Shown: positions 37,084-47,126 of the stretch, one piece after another | Numbering within the stretch: position 1 is the first letter of the stretch | Layout: each line of letters begins with the position of its first letter | Assembly: GCA_016710985.1 (NCBI GenBank) | Contig: JADJTX010000004.1 | Location: 124,001-188,000 of the forward strand | Reading direction: 5' to 3' | Length of the DNA: 64,000 nt | DNA from: Ignavibacteria bacterium | Lineage (GTDB): Bacteria > Bacteroidota > Ignavibacteria > Tepidaquicellales > Tepidaquicellaceae | Translations under genes and position numbers: made by a program | Notes under the pieces: model-generated | Database searches by the model: none | What the model was told of the DNA's origin: nothing | Seen by the model: the letters and a program-made list of their open reading frames with translations, nothing else

Positions 37084-37914
37084 ATGAAAACATTAGGTCT
37101 TTTTTTATTGAGCATAAAAGAATATTTAATACTTTCATTACTGATCGTAGTTTCACTTATATTAATTTTCTCAAATGATAATTCGCAGGTAAGGTTTTTA
37201 AGAGCGGTTGGTGTTGGATTCGTTGGAGCCATACAAAGCGGGATGTCGGCGGTGCCGAATGTATTCGAGATTGAAAAGGAAAATGAATTTCTCCGTGAAA
37301 AGAACATTGAGCTTTCTAATGAAGTATCGGCGCTGAAAGAAGCAAAGCTTGAGAACCTGCGGCTCACAAAGAGTTTAGGTTTAAAGGATAAAAACATTTC
37401 AGGAGTTGTAATTGCAAAGATCGTTAACAAGTCTTTAGTTCAGGCGAGAAATACTATTACTTTAAATGTTGGTGAGTCAGACAGTGTAAGAGTAAACATG
37501 CCGGTCATTACGGACGACGGTCTTGTCGGAAGGATAGTCTCGTCTAGCAGTAATTATTCAATAGCGCAAATACTTTATAACAGAAATCTCAGCATAAGCG
37601 TGAAGGTACAGAGAAGCCGTGTTGACGGCATAATGAACTATGACGGTGCGGGAAATTTAATAATTAACAATGTCCCGAAAAGCGCGGATGTAAAAACAGG
37701 AGATGTGATAATAACTTCTGAATACAGTAATTATTTCCCTGCGGGAATTCCTGTTGGAACTGTGGTAGAGGAAGGAAATCTTGATAATCTTTTTAAGAAG
37801 GTCATTTTAAAACCTTCGGTAAATTTTACTACCCTAGAGGAAGTTTTTGTGCTCAGACATTTGCCGGAAAAGGAGAGACTTGATCTGGAGAATTCGTACC
37901 TTAAAAAACAATAA
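37084..37914 (+). CDS. mreC: Rod shape-determining protein MreC
   Basis: ATG 37084. The 276-residue protein has one N-terminal membrane segment (about 12-30, YLILSLLIVVSLILIF), a coiled coil (about 60-100, EIEKENEFLREKNIELSNEV) and the periplasmic beta domains of MreC (VNMPVITDDGLVGRIVSSSSN, KTGDVIITSEYSNYFPAGIPVGTV). MreC links the cytoplasmic MreB filament with PBP2 and RodA. The size is normal. mreD starts 6 bp after its stop, so the two are co-transcribed. There is no strong ribosome site before the ATG. Confidence 0.95.
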   Translation: MKTLGLFLLSIKEYLILSLLIVVSLILIFSNDNSQVRFLRAVGVGFVGAIQSGMSAVPNVFEIEKENEFLREKNIELSNEVSALKEAKLENLRLTKSLGLKDKNISGVVIAKIVNKSLVQARNTITLNVGESDSVRVNMPVITDDGLVGRIVSSSSNYSIAQILYNRNLSISVKVQRSRVDGIMNYDGAGNLIINNVPKSADVKTGDVIITSEYSNYFPAGIPVGTVVEEGNLDNLFKKVILKPSVNFTTLEEVFVLRHLPEKERLDLENSYLKKQ

Positions 37915-37920
37915 CAGGAA

Positions 37921-38424
37921 TTGTACATTACGTCATACTTAAAATATGCGATTGCCTTTGCGGTGCTGATAGTGATTCAGGTTTCGTTCATCTGGCTGAT
38001 TGCAATTTCAAAGTATAACATTACACCGGACCTGGTTATTGTACTGGTAATTTATCTCGGGTATTCAAGAGGACATATTGCCGGAATGATCGCGGGATTC
38101 ATAACAGGTCTGACACTTGACATATTAAGCGGTTCGTTCATAGGTCTTTCGGCTTTATCGTACAGTCTTGCAGGATTCATCTCAGGATATTTTCACAAAC
38201 AGTTTACGGGGGAATCTTCAAAGAATAGTCCTGTTATAGGTATTATTTTCATGTGTACATTAATTGCCAATACAATATTTTTTGTAATTTATTTTCAGGG
38301 TTCGTCCATTCCGTTTGCTGAAATATTTTTAAAGTATATTGTTACTACAACTTTTTACACATCAGTATTCGGTTTAATATTCAGTTTGATCTTTAACAGG
38401 TTTGATTTGAAAAAATCATTTTAA
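37921..38424 (+). CDS. mreD: Rod shape-determining membrane protein MreD
   Basis: Starts with TTG at 37921, after CAGGAA; no ATG is available. The 167-residue protein is almost all membrane segments, about five to six, with the MreD-typical stretch PDLVIVLVIYLGYSRGHIAG and DILSGSFIGLSALSYSLAGF. It is part of the rod complex with MreC, PBP2 and RodA. It is 6 bp after mreC and 12 bp before mrdA, so the operon is tight. The identification rests on size, hydrophobicity and context together. Confidence 0.92.
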   Translation: MYITSYLKYAIAFAVLIVIQVSFIWLIAISKYNITPDLVIVLVIYLGYSRGHIAGMIAGFITGLTLDILSGSFIGLSALSYSLAGFISGYFHKQFTGESSKNSPVIGIIFMCTLIANTIFFVIYFQGSSIPFAEIFLKYIVTTTFYTSVFGLIFSLIFNRFDLKKSF

Positions 38425-38436
38425 AATTTTTTATAA

Positions 38437-40227
38437 ATGGATTTAGAAAAAAGAAAATACATAATTTATACATTCTGCTTTGCAACATTCTTTTTGTTTA
38501 TGACAAGGCTATCTTATCTGCAATTATTCAATAAAGAAGAGCTAAGCAGGGAATCGGATAAAAATTCGATCAAGACCATCACTGTTACGCCGCCGAGAGG
38601 TCTGATGTATGACAGGAACGGTAAAGTGCTTGTTGACAACAAACCGTCTTATTCAGTTACAATTACTCCGTCTCAGTTTGATTACAATAATTTAAATGAA
38701 GTATCTGAAATACTGGAAATGCCTCCTGATAAACTTGAAGAAAATTTAAAGAGTTTTAAGGGGACAAATAAATTCAATCCGGCGAAAATAAAGAGAGATG
38801 TAGATTTTAAAGTGATCTCCCGGATAGCTGAGAACAGGGAGCGTTTAGCAGGAGTTGATTATCAGACTGAAGCCATCCGGTATTATCCGAATGAATTTAA
38901 TGGGTCCCATGCCTTCGGATATGCAAGTGAAATATCCAAGAAGAGTCTTGAAAAACAGATAGGTGATTATTACAAACAGGGAGATGTTGTCGGCTCAAGC
39001 GGTATAGAGGCGACTTATGAAAATTATTTGAGGGGAGTGAAAGGATATGAATTCATTACAGTTGATGTTAAAGGACGGGAGCTTGGCAGATTGAATGACG
39101 GGAAGAATGATATTCCGCCCGTAAACGGATCTGATCTCATTCTTGGAATGGACAAGGATCTGCAGGAATATGCTGAAAAGCTGATGGGTGATAAGCGCGG
39201 AGCTATCATAGCTGTTGATCCGCGAACCGGAGAGATCTTATGTTTTGTATCCAAGCCTGATTTTGACCTTTCGCTTTTTTCCGGAAAAACGGATACTAAA
39301 ATATTTTCATCCCTTGTAAATGATCCTGAAAAACCGTTGTTCAACAGAGTCATTCAGACAAAGTATCCTCCCGGATCTACCTGGAAAATGATGATGTCAC
39401 TTGCTGCGCTGGATGTTGGAGAAATTACCACTACTTCCACCATAAACTGTCCCGGTTCGTTTACATACGGGAACAGGTCTTTTGCAGATCACGGATCATA
39501 CGGGAATATCAATGTTATCAGAGCGCTCGAAGTCTCCGCAAATACTTTTTATTACAAACTCGGACTGCAGATTGGAATAGATAATTATCACAAATACGGA
39601 AAGCTTTTTGGTTTCGGCTCAAAGACCGGGATTGACATACCAAATGAAACTTCAGGGCTGCTGCCGTCCAGAGAGTATCTTGATAAGAGATACGGAGCAA
39701 ATAAGTGGACGCAGGGATTACTGGTAAGTCTTGGAATTGGCCAGGGTGAGCTTGGAGTTTCACCGGTTCAGATGGTCGCTTATACAGCGGCTATATCAAT
39801 GAACGGACTTTATTGCCAGCCGCATTTCGTTTCGAAAATAATTAACAATGCAAACGGAGTTGATGAAGAAGTCAAATTTGAGCAGAGAAGAATTGACATG
39901 CCGCAGAAATACTATGATGCCGTCAGAAAAGGAATGTTTCTGGTAGTCAACGGAGGAGGAACTGCACAGGGTATAAAATCAGCGGATTTTTCACTTTGCG
40001 GTAAAACTGGAACAGCTCAGAATTCTTCGGGAAAAAATCATTCATGGTTTGTCGGATACGCTCCTTATGAGGATCCGAGAATTGCAATCTGCGTTCTCGG
40101 AGAAAATGAAGGATGGGGAGCATCATTCGGCGCTCCGACTGCCGGTGCTCTGATGTTAAGATATCTGGGTGGTGAAAAATATGAGACAGACGGTATAATC
40201 AAAACCGTAGGAGACAGTCAGGATTAA
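38437..40227 (+). CDS. mrdA: Penicillin-binding protein 2, elongation transpeptidase
   Basis: ATG 38437. The 596-residue protein has one membrane segment (about 10-27), a dimerisation/pedestal domain (PPRGLMYDRNGKVLVDNKPSY) and a transpeptidase domain. Catalytic motifs are complete: S314xxK317 (PPGSTWK), S367-A-N369 and K523-T-G (CGKTGTAQ). It crosslinks peptidoglycan in the lateral wall, working with RodA, the next gene. The stop is immediately followed by an AATAATGAAT array that separates it from rodA by about 150 bp. Confidence 0.97.
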   Translation: MDLEKRKYIIYTFCFATFFLFMTRLSYLQLFNKEELSRESDKNSIKTITVTPPRGLMYDRNGKVLVDNKPSYSVTITPSQFDYNNLNEVSEILEMPPDKLEENLKSFKGTNKFNPAKIKRDVDFKVISRIAENRERLAGVDYQTEAIRYYPNEFNGSHAFGYASEISKKSLEKQIGDYYKQGDVVGSSGIEATYENYLRGVKGYEFITVDVKGRELGRLNDGKNDIPPVNGSDLILGMDKDLQEYAEKLMGDKRGAIIAVDPRTGEILCFVSKPDFDLSLFSGKTDTKIFSSLVNDPEKPLFNRVIQTKYPPGSTWKMMMSLAALDVGEITTTSTINCPGSFTYGNRSFADHGSYGNINVIRALEVSANTFYYKLGLQIGIDNYHKYGKLFGFGSKTGIDIPNETSGLLPSREYLDKRYGANKWTQGLLVSLGIGQGELGVSPVQMVAYTAAISMNGLYCQPHFVSKIINNANGVDEEVKFEQRRIDMPQKYYDAVRKGMFLVVNGGGTAQGIKSADFSLCGKTGTAQNSSGKNHSWFVGYAPYEDPRIAICVLGENEGWGASFGAPTAGALMLRYLGGEKYETDGIIKTVGDSQD

Positions 40228-40358
40228 TAATGAATAATGAATAATGAATAATGAATAATGAATAATGAATAATGAATAATGAATAATGAATAATGAACAA
40301 TGAATAATGAACAATGAATAATGAACAATGAACAATGAACAATGAGCAATGAACAATT
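40225..40358. repeat. AATAATGAAT tandem array at the mrdA stop
   Basis: About 13 units of 9-10 bp (AATAATGAAT, later AACAATGAAT) starting at the TAA stop. The units contain stops in several frames. Confidence 0.9.
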
Positions 40359-40380
40359 GATTGTAGAAAATTTAAATTAG

Positions 40381-41604
40381 ATGAAAAGAAATTTTTTTGA
40401 AAGAATAGATCTGTTATTATTAATCGTTACGATAGCTGTTATTATTTCAGGACTGCTGGCAATATTCAGTGCAACTTACACGAGCGGAACCGACTATTTC
40501 TCAAAGCAATTAAGCTTCTCAATCATTGGAATAATTCTGATGATAATAATTAGTTACATTCCTCCCGGTATCATAGCAAAGTCTTCTTACATTTTTTATC
40601 TGATCTCGCTCGTGATGCTTGTTTTAGTTCTGATAATCGGAAAGAAGATCTCAGGTTCAAAGAGCTGGTTCAGCATGGGAGGTTTCGGCATTCAGCCGTC
40701 AGAGTTTGCCAAGATAGCAACAATTCTTGCCCTTGCAAATTTTTTATCACAGAGTGAAGACGGTTTCAGAAATGTTAATAAACTGAAAGATTTTATTAAA
40801 GCCTGTGCATTGGTTGTGATCCCTGTGATCCTGATAATGAGACAGCCTGACATGGGTACTTCCCTTGTATTTCTGTCTCTGATACTTCCTGTATTATTCT
40901 GGGTTGGTCTATCACCGTATGTACTGTTTATTATTATCACGCCTGTCCTTGTCGTACTTGGCGCTTTTTTCGGGATGAGTTATTTTATCGCAGCCGTTAT
41001 CATAATCGGTATTGTTCTTTTATTGTTCAAAAGAAATATTTTTGTTGCTTTAGGAATATTAGTAATAAATATAGTCATTGGATATTCATTTGATTCTCTG
41101 TATCACAAGCTTCAGCCGTATCAGCAGAATCGCATAAATGCGTTATTTGACCCGACGACTGATCCGCTTGGAAGCGGTTATAATGTGATCCAGTCGAAAG
41201 TTGCAATAGGTTCAGGCGGATTATTCGGAAAAGGATTTTTGCAGGGAACGCAGACACAGCTTAAATTTATTCCGGAACAATGGACAGATTTTATATTCTG
41301 TATGATCGGGGAAGAGTTTGGGTTCGTCGGGTCAGTGTTCATACTGCTTTTATACATGATAATTATTTTTCAGCTGGTGAATAACGCCTATCTTACAAAG
41401 AACAGATTTCTAAGCATCGCGTGTATCGGATTTTCAAGCATAATCCTGTTTCATCTTGTAATCAATGTAGGAATGACAATCGGCATAATGCCTGTAATTG
41501 GAATCCCGCTTCCTATGATGAGCTACGGATTGTCCTCACTTCTGTCGTTCTTAGTGATGATGGGAATAGGGATGAGCGCGTACAGGTATCGTAATCAGTA
41601 TTGA
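40381..41604 (+). CDS. rodA: Peptidoglycan glycosyltransferase RodA
   Basis: ATG 40381. The 407-residue SEDS-family membrane protein has about ten membrane segments. It polymerises lipid II for lateral wall growth with PBP2. Family signatures are KKISGSKSWFSMGGFGIQPSEFAKIA, MRQPDMGTSLVFLSL, GLFGKGFLQGTQTQLKFIPE and IGIPLPMMSYGLSSLLSFLVMMG. The size is normal. The TGA stop is the first bases of an ATTGATA array. It is the last gene of the mre block. Confidence 0.97.
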   Translation: MKRNFFERIDLLLLIVTIAVIISGLLAIFSATYTSGTDYFSKQLSFSIIGIILMIIISYIPPGIIAKSSYIFYLISLVMLVLVLIIGKKISGSKSWFSMGGFGIQPSEFAKIATILALANFLSQSEDGFRNVNKLKDFIKACALVVIPVILIMRQPDMGTSLVFLSLILPVLFWVGLSPYVLFIIITPVLVVLGAFFGMSYFIAAVIIIGIVLLLFKRNIFVALGILVINIVIGYSFDSLYHKLQPYQQNRINALFDPTTDPLGSGYNVIQSKVAIGSGGLFGKGFLQGTQTQLKFIPEQWTDFIFCMIGEEFGFVGSVFILLLYMIIIFQLVNNAYLTKNRFLSIACIGFSSIILFHLVINVGMTIGIMPVIGIPLPMMSYGLSSLLSFLVMMGIGMSAYRYRNQY

Positions 41605-41670
41605 TAATTGATAATTGATAATTGATAATTGATAATTGATAATTGATAATTGATAATTGATAATTGATAA
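41602..41670. repeat. TAATTGATAATTGA array at the rodA stop
   Basis: About seven 9-bp units; the stop codon TGA belongs to the first unit. Confidence 0.9.
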
Positions 41671-41720
41671 ATTATATTTGTCAGGAGATTTTTTGAATTA
41701 TATAAACAGGTACGGAGACC

Positions 41721-42104
41721 ATGGAAAGCAAGAATGTAATTGTAGACAAGACTTATAAGTTTGCTTTAAGAATTATTGGGCTGAACAAATATCTTATAAA
41801 TGAAAAGAAAGAATATGTCCTTTGTAAACAGCTGTTAAGATGCGGGACCTCGATAGGTGCTAATGTTAAAGAAGCTGCTCAGGCGGAATCAAGACCCGAC
41901 TTTATTCACAAATTAAGTATAGCTTTAAAAGAAACTTCAGAAACCGAATATTGGATCAATCTTCTGCATGATTCAAATTTAATGGATAAAAGATCATATG
42001 ACTCTATAATTACAGATTGTGTAGAAATAATAAAATTGCTTACATCTATCTTAAAAACATCCCGATCAAATTTGATAATCAAAAAAGTTAATAATAAATC
42101 ATAA
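41721..42104 (+). CDS. Four-helix-bundle (S23/IVS-encoded-like) protein
   Basis: ATG 41721 follows GGAGACC. The 127-residue protein matches the family found in 23S rRNA intervening sequences and in many genomes: KEYVLCKQLLRCGTSIGANVKEA, AQAESRPDFIHKLSIALKE and ETEYWINLL. The fold is a four-helix bundle and the members assemble as pentamers; the role is unknown, and nucleic acid binding has been proposed. Here it is not in an rRNA gene. It is flanked by tandem arrays on both sides, between rodA and dcd, which suggests a late insertion. Confidence 0.85.
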   Translation: MESKNVIVDKTYKFALRIIGLNKYLINEKKEYVLCKQLLRCGTSIGANVKEAAQAESRPDFIHKLSIALKETSETEYWINLLHDSNLMDKRSYDSIITDCVEIIKLLTSILKTSRSNLIIKKVNNKS

Positions 42105-42107
42105 TCT

Positions 42108-42140
42108 TCCATTATCCATTATCCATTATCAATTATCAAC
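42108..42140. repeat. CCATTATCAATTATC tandem array
   Basis: Units of 9 bp ending 7 bp before the dcd start codon; inverse orientation to the rodA array. Confidence 0.75.
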
Positions 42141-42146
42141 TAAAAA

Positions 42147-42683
42147 ATGATTTTATCCGACAAAGAAATCCTAAAGGAAATAAAAAATAAAAATATACTG
42201 GTAAAACCGTTTGACAGGAAGTGTCTGGGCTCGAACAGCTATGATGTACATCTGGGTGAATGGCTTGCTGTTTATAAAGATGAGGTGCTTGATGCGAAGA
42301 AGCATAATAAAGTAAATTATTTTAAGATCCCGAAGGAAGGACACATACTTCATCCTACAAAATTATACCTTGGTGTTACTCAGGAATATACTGAAACATT
42401 TAAGTTCGTTCCGTTTCTCGAAGGTAAATCAAGCATCGGCAGGCTCGGGATTGACATACATGCAACGGCAGGTAAGGGAGATGTTGGTTTTAAAAATAAC
42501 TGGACTCTGGAAATTTCCGTTAAGCAGCCGGTGAGAATTTATGCCGGGATGCCGATCGGACAACTTATATATTTTAAAGTTGAAGGTGAAGTGCTTACGC
42601 CTTATGATAAGAAACCTTCCGCGAAGTACAATAAAAAAACTAACAAACCCGTTGAGTCTATGATGTGGAAAAACGTTTTTTGA
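42147..42683 (+). CDS. dcd: dCTP deaminase
   Basis: ATG 42147. Converts dCTP to dUTP in the cytoplasm for thymidylate synthesis. The 178-residue protein shows LEGKSSIGRLGIDIHATAGKGD (91-112) and the catalytic glutamate E122 in NNWTLEISV, with RIYAGMPIGQLIYF after it. The start has no strong ribosome site because a tandem array precedes it. Length and motifs are normal for the Dcd family. Confidence 0.95.
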   Translation: MILSDKEILKEIKNKNILVKPFDRKCLGSNSYDVHLGEWLAVYKDEVLDAKKHNKVNYFKIPKEGHILHPTKLYLGVTQEYTETFKFVPFLEGKSSIGRLGIDIHATAGKGDVGFKNNWTLEISVKQPVRIYAGMPIGQLIYFKVEGEVLTPYDKKPSAKYNKKTNKPVESMMWKNVF

Positions 42684-42972
42684 TTTTAGATCTTGGACTT
42701 TAGATTTTAGATCCGGAGGATAGTGGAAGTTTACCATCTAAATAAAATCTTATAAGCTAAAAAGTTATAAGTTTGTTTTGTCTTCTTTGAGTTACTTTGA
42801 GGGAAAGACTTAGAAGTAAGAATATAGCTTTAGTGAGGAACTAATCGAAAGACAGTATTTCTCAAATTTATTTCAATCCTTACGCCCGAACTTCGCTGTC
42901 TTTATTTTTAACTTACAAATATTTTTTAAGATATTTAGTTTTGATCAACCTCTATTAATCAACTTACCCATC

Positions 42973-45723
42973 ATGAAAAAGCTAAATACTCTAATCTTTA
43001 TAGTATGTATCATTTCATTAGGATTTCTGTTCTTTTCAGATTCAGAAAACGGAAATGATTCTAAGCTTACCAATTATTATTATTACAAAGGACAAAAGTT
43101 TTATCTGCAGGAAAGGACTGATGTGGTTTTTCTAAATTTTAAAAGCAATATCAGTATAAACGCTGCACGTGAAATTTTATCGGGTTACCCTGAAATTAAC
43201 CTAAACAGAAGTGAAGCTGATTTCAAGGATGATAATTTTGTAAAGCTGAAATCAAAACTTTCGGAAGATGATTATATTTCTTTGATACACAGGATGAAAA
43301 CAGACAAAAATTTCGAAAATGTTAACTATGCTTATTCACCGCCTAATATTAATGACGGCAAAACATTTTACGGAATGAATGACTATCTCATATTGCAGTT
43401 TAAAGAATATATTTCGAAAGATCAAATTGATAATATCAATATCAGTAACGGCGTCGAGCTTGTAGAAAGAATTGATGTAAGCGGAGGATTAACATTCCTT
43501 GCTAAAGTAAATTCTCAGACTCCTTTAAATGCAATGCAGATGTCAAATAAGTATTATGAAGGAGGTTTTGTAAATTATTCAGAACCGAGTTTATATGTTA
43601 CCAATGTTATATGTGATACTGTAAATGACCCGTTCTTTGCTCAGCAATGGAGTTTAAGAAATACCGGTAACAATGTTCCTACAAATCCTCCGAATGTGAT
43701 CGCCGATGCAGACATGGATGCAGACAGTGCGTGGATAGTAACTCAGGGAGACAGCACAGTTATAATTGCAATAGTGGATACCGGAGTTGACACAACACAT
43801 GCAGATCTTAGGCTGGTAAACGGTTATGACTTTGTGAACAATGACGGAAATGCCAATGATGACGGAAATCACGGCACTGCGTGTGCTGGTATTGTAGCTG
43901 CAACAGGAAATAATAATCTCGGAGTTGCAGGAGTTGCATACAAATGCAGGATAATGCCGATAAAAATAATCAATGCCGCAGGCAGTATACCGGGATATCA
44001 TGTGGCTGCGTTCGGAATTATATGGGCAGCTCAAAACGGAGCGGATGTGATCAGTAATTCATGGGGATTTGGAGGTGGTGCAAGTTCACTATTATATAAT
44101 GCAGTAAATGACGCAGCAAGAACCGGAAGAAACGGAAAGGGAAGTGTTTTGTGCTTTGCATCGGGAAATGAGGATACAAGTCCGATGAGGTTTCCGTCAA
44201 TATCTGATGCTGAGATGCTGGTAGTCGGAGGACTTACACCTTGTAATAAAAGAAAAAGTCCTTCAGACGGCTGCTCAGGAGAAACCTGGGGTGCAAGTTT
44301 CGGACCAACTCTGGATATTGTTGCTCCTTGTGTTAAAATTTATACCACCGACAGAACCGGAACCGCAGGCTATTCAACAGGAGATTATACAAGTACATTT
44401 AACGGAACATCAAGCGCAACTCCAAATTGTGCAGGTGTTTGTGCGCTTCTGATCTCTGCAAATCAAAATTTAACACGCAGGGAAGTCGAATCGCTGATCT
44501 CTTCATCTGCCGAAAAAGTCGGAGGTTACACTTACGGAACTGTAAAGGAATATGGCAACTGGAATAACGAAATGGGCTATGGCAGCGTGAATGCAAGATT
44601 AGCATTAAAATTTTTACAGACAGGAAATGCTGATAATGTTAAACCTGAAATATTTCACGACAGTCCGTTACTATCAGTCAGAGATACACTTGCAAGAAAT
44701 GTCTCTGCTGTGATCACCGACAATGGAAAAGTTCAGACCGGTACGAATCAGCCAAGACTTTATTACAGAGTAAATTCAGGATCATTTAGTTTCGTAAATG
44801 CATCTTCAGTTGTGACCAATACATTCAATTTTGTGATTCCCGGTCAGATCACTAACTCATTGGTTGATTACTATATTGCAGCACAGGATACAGCGGCAAT
44901 TCCGAATATGGCTACTTTACCCTCAGGCGGTACCGGTATAAATCCTCCGGGAACGGTTCCGCCAACTGCTTTCTTCAGTTACAGAATCGGAAATTATTAT
45001 AATGTACAGAGTGTGACAACACCAAGAGTTTGCATGAATAATTCCACGACTTACGATACGATAGTAGTATCAGGATTAGTGGGAACAGTAACAGATGTTG
45101 ATGTAAGAATTAGTATATCAAACAGAGATGATCAGGATGTTGATTTATTTTTATTGAAAGATACTGCTCAAAGTGAACTGACTACCGATAATGGAGGATC
45201 AAATGACAGCTATGTGAACACTATATTTGATGACGAAGCCCTTTTAAGCATTACTGCCGGAGTATCTCCTTTTACAGGAAGGCACAGACCTGAAACTCCT
45301 TTGACAGTATTTGACGGACAGCAGGTAAACGGAAAATGGATAATCAGATATACTGACGATGCCACAACAGGATTTAACAGCAGTATTGACCGATGGTCTC
45401 TTGAGATCACATATTCAACAATTACAAATATATCACAGACGATCACCATTCCTTCAAAATATGAATTGTCACAAAATTATCCGAACCCATTCAATCCATC
45501 AACGGTGATATCTTATGAATTACTGAAAAACGGAAATGTGAAATTAAGTTTATATGATGTATCAGGAAAAGAGCTGGCTAAACTGGTCAATCAATTTAAG
45601 CCTGCAGGAAAATACAGCTATACATTATCAGCAGAGAGTTTCAATATGAGCTCCGGTGTATATTTTTATAAGCTGGAAGTAAATGATTTTGTATATATAA
45701 GAAAAATGTTAATGTTGAAATAA
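42973..45723 (+). CDS. Secreted S8 subtilisin-like protease with P domain and T9SS sorting domain
   Basis: ATG 42973. The 916-residue protein has a signal peptide or N-terminal membrane segment (about 1-24), then a propeptide-like region (25-205). The peptidase domain (about 215-550) has the intact triad D269 (IVDTGVD), H300 (NHGTACAGI) and S480 (NGTSSATP). A beta domain follows, then a proprotein-convertase P domain (about 670-815: VSGLVGTVTDVDVRISI, NGKWIIRYTDDATTG). Residues about 832-916 are a T9SS type A domain (SQNYPNPFNPSTVI, ending IRKMLMLK). The predicted site is the cell surface or outside, with a role in protein degradation. It is a monocistronic insertion between dcd and pyrF. Confidence 0.93.
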   Translation: MKKLNTLIFIVCIISLGFLFFSDSENGNDSKLTNYYYYKGQKFYLQERTDVVFLNFKSNISINAAREILSGYPEINLNRSEADFKDDNFVKLKSKLSEDDYISLIHRMKTDKNFENVNYAYSPPNINDGKTFYGMNDYLILQFKEYISKDQIDNINISNGVELVERIDVSGGLTFLAKVNSQTPLNAMQMSNKYYEGGFVNYSEPSLYVTNVICDTVNDPFFAQQWSLRNTGNNVPTNPPNVIADADMDADSAWIVTQGDSTVIIAIVDTGVDTTHADLRLVNGYDFVNNDGNANDDGNHGTACAGIVAATGNNNLGVAGVAYKCRIMPIKIINAAGSIPGYHVAAFGIIWAAQNGADVISNSWGFGGGASSLLYNAVNDAARTGRNGKGSVLCFASGNEDTSPMRFPSISDAEMLVVGGLTPCNKRKSPSDGCSGETWGASFGPTLDIVAPCVKIYTTDRTGTAGYSTGDYTSTFNGTSSATPNCAGVCALLISANQNLTRREVESLISSSAEKVGGYTYGTVKEYGNWNNEMGYGSVNARLALKFLQTGNADNVKPEIFHDSPLLSVRDTLARNVSAVITDNGKVQTGTNQPRLYYRVNSGSFSFVNASSVVTNTFNFVIPGQITNSLVDYYIAAQDTAAIPNMATLPSGGTGINPPGTVPPTAFFSYRIGNYYNVQSVTTPRVCMNNSTTYDTIVVSGLVGTVTDVDVRISISNRDDQDVDLFLLKDTAQSELTTDNGGSNDSYVNTIFDDEALLSITAGVSPFTGRHRPETPLTVFDGQQVNGKWIIRYTDDATTGFNSSIDRWSLEITYSTITNISQTITIPSKYELSQNYPNPFNPSTVISYELLKNGNVKLSLYDVSGKELAKLVNQFKPAGKYSYTLSAESFNMSSGVYFYKLEVNDFVYIRKMLMLK

Positions 45724-45768
45724 GGGCACTTATACTTTGCAAATGTTATTAATCAAATATTTGTTTAA

Positions 45769-45921
45769 CATCCCGTTAGGGATGAAATATTGGTTGCTAA
45801 TAATGATATGTTAAAATCATCCCGTAGGGATGAAATGTCAGGTTGGCTAAAATACAATCCCTACGGGATTTGATTCGTGTGTAATTAATTTTCTACCAAT
45901 ATCCAATCCCTACTGGATTAA
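45769..45921. repeat. Four CATCCCGTAGGGATG palindromes upstream of pyrF
   Basis: CATCCCGTTAGGGATGAAAT (45769-45788), CATCCCGTAGGGATGAAAT (45819-45837), an inverse AATCCCTACGGGATT (about 45855) and AATCCCTACTGGATT (about 45904). The spacing is 35-50 bp. This is a dispersed palindromic repeat type. Confidence 0.75.
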
Positions 45922-45947
45922 ATTCACAGCACCTTCAGTAAAAAAAT

Positions 45948-46769
45948 ATGAACTATACAAACAAGCTTCAAAGTATTGTCAAGAAAAACAGATCAAATAT
46001 AGTCATCGGACTTGATCCTGATCTGAGTAAACTGCCTGCATTATTTTTAAAATATAATAATCCTGTTGCTGAGTTTAATAAACTTATTATTGAATCTACT
46101 AAAGAACTGGTAGCCGGTTACAAGCCGAACATGGCGTTCTATGAATGTCTTGGGACTCAGGGTATTGAGGCGCTGACAGAAACGGTTAAAACCGTTCCCG
46201 AAGAAATGATAAAGATCTGTGACGCAAAGCGGGGAGACATGGGAAACACAGCTGAATATTATGCCCGGACATATTTTGATAATTACAATTTCGATTCAAT
46301 CACACTGAGTCCATATATGGGAGAAGATTCAATAGATCCGTTTATAAAAAGAGAAGGCAAAGCAGTTTACATTTTAGCGCTGACATCAAACCCCGGCGGA
46401 AAAGATTTTCAGAGACTAAAAATTGACGGCAAAGAATTATATGAAATTATTATTGAAAAAAGTCTGAGCTGGAATAAAAATAACAACATTGGATTTGTAT
46501 TCGGTGCAAATCATACCGATGAACTTAATAAATTTACATTATCACATCCCGATATTCCATTGCTCATACCCGGTATCGGCGCACAGGCAAATGATCTGAA
46601 AACCTTACTGAAAAATCTTCACACAGAAAACTTCGTAATAAATTCCAGCAGAAATATTATTTACTCAGCTCCTAAAGGCTGTACTGAAAAAATTTACGGA
46701 AGCTGTAAGCGAAAGCGCAAGTCCGTCAAAGAATTAATGAATCAAGATAAAATCCGTAAAGTTCGTTAA
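45948..46769 (+). CDS. pyrF: Orotidine 5'-phosphate decarboxylase (subfamily 2)
   Basis: ATG 45948. Decarboxylates OMP to UMP in pyrimidine synthesis. The 273-residue length and the motif DAKRGDMGNTA (D92, K94, D97) mark the longer, type 2 family. Other supports are IVIGLDPDLSKLP and YKPNMAFYECLG at the N-terminus, and LLIPGIGAQ for phosphate binding. The last residues (KIRKVR) and the TAA stop read into the GTTCGTTAAGTT array, so the C-terminus has been altered by that repeat. Confidence 0.95.
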   Translation: MNYTNKLQSIVKKNRSNIVIGLDPDLSKLPALFLKYNNPVAEFNKLIIESTKELVAGYKPNMAFYECLGTQGIEALTETVKTVPEEMIKICDAKRGDMGNTAEYYARTYFDNYNFDSITLSPYMGEDSIDPFIKREGKAVYILALTSNPGGKDFQRLKIDGKELYEIIIEKSLSWNKNNNIGFVFGANHTDELNKFTLSHPDIPLLIPGIGAQANDLKTLLKNLHTENFVINSSRNIIYSAPKGCTEKIYGSCKRKRKSVKELMNQDKIRKVR

Positions 46770-46890
46770 GTTCATTAAGTTCATTAAGTTCATTAAGTTC
46801 ATTAAGTCGTTGTGCCAAAAGTTTCATTAAGTTCGTAAGTTGAAGCGTTAAGTTCGTTAAGTTCTTAAGTTCGGTTAAGTTCTTTAAGTT
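46755..46890. repeat. 9-bp GTTCATTAA array overlapping the pyrF stop
   Basis: About ten imperfect GTTCGTTAA/GTTCATTAA units. The pyrF stop is the TAA of CGTTAAG in the first unit. Confidence 0.85.
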
Positions 46891-47126
46891 CGTGATGTTT
46901 TATAGAGTCCCAAGTTCATACCTCATACCTCATTTTTGAAAATTTGTTTAATTAAACTTACCGTAATTATTGTAATAAAAATAAAAATTAAATTTTGTAA
47001 AAAACTGTAATGCGAATTGAATTAAACTTTTAATAAAGCCTTTAAAACAATTCATAATTCAAATCTTAACTCCAAATTCCCAAAATCTAAAATCAATTTC
47101 ATTGTAATAATCGGGAAAAACTTTCT

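Noticed and set aside
40225..40358. Possible CRISPR array
   Set aside because: Units are only 9-10 bp and contiguous, with no spacers. The same holds for all other arrays in the window.
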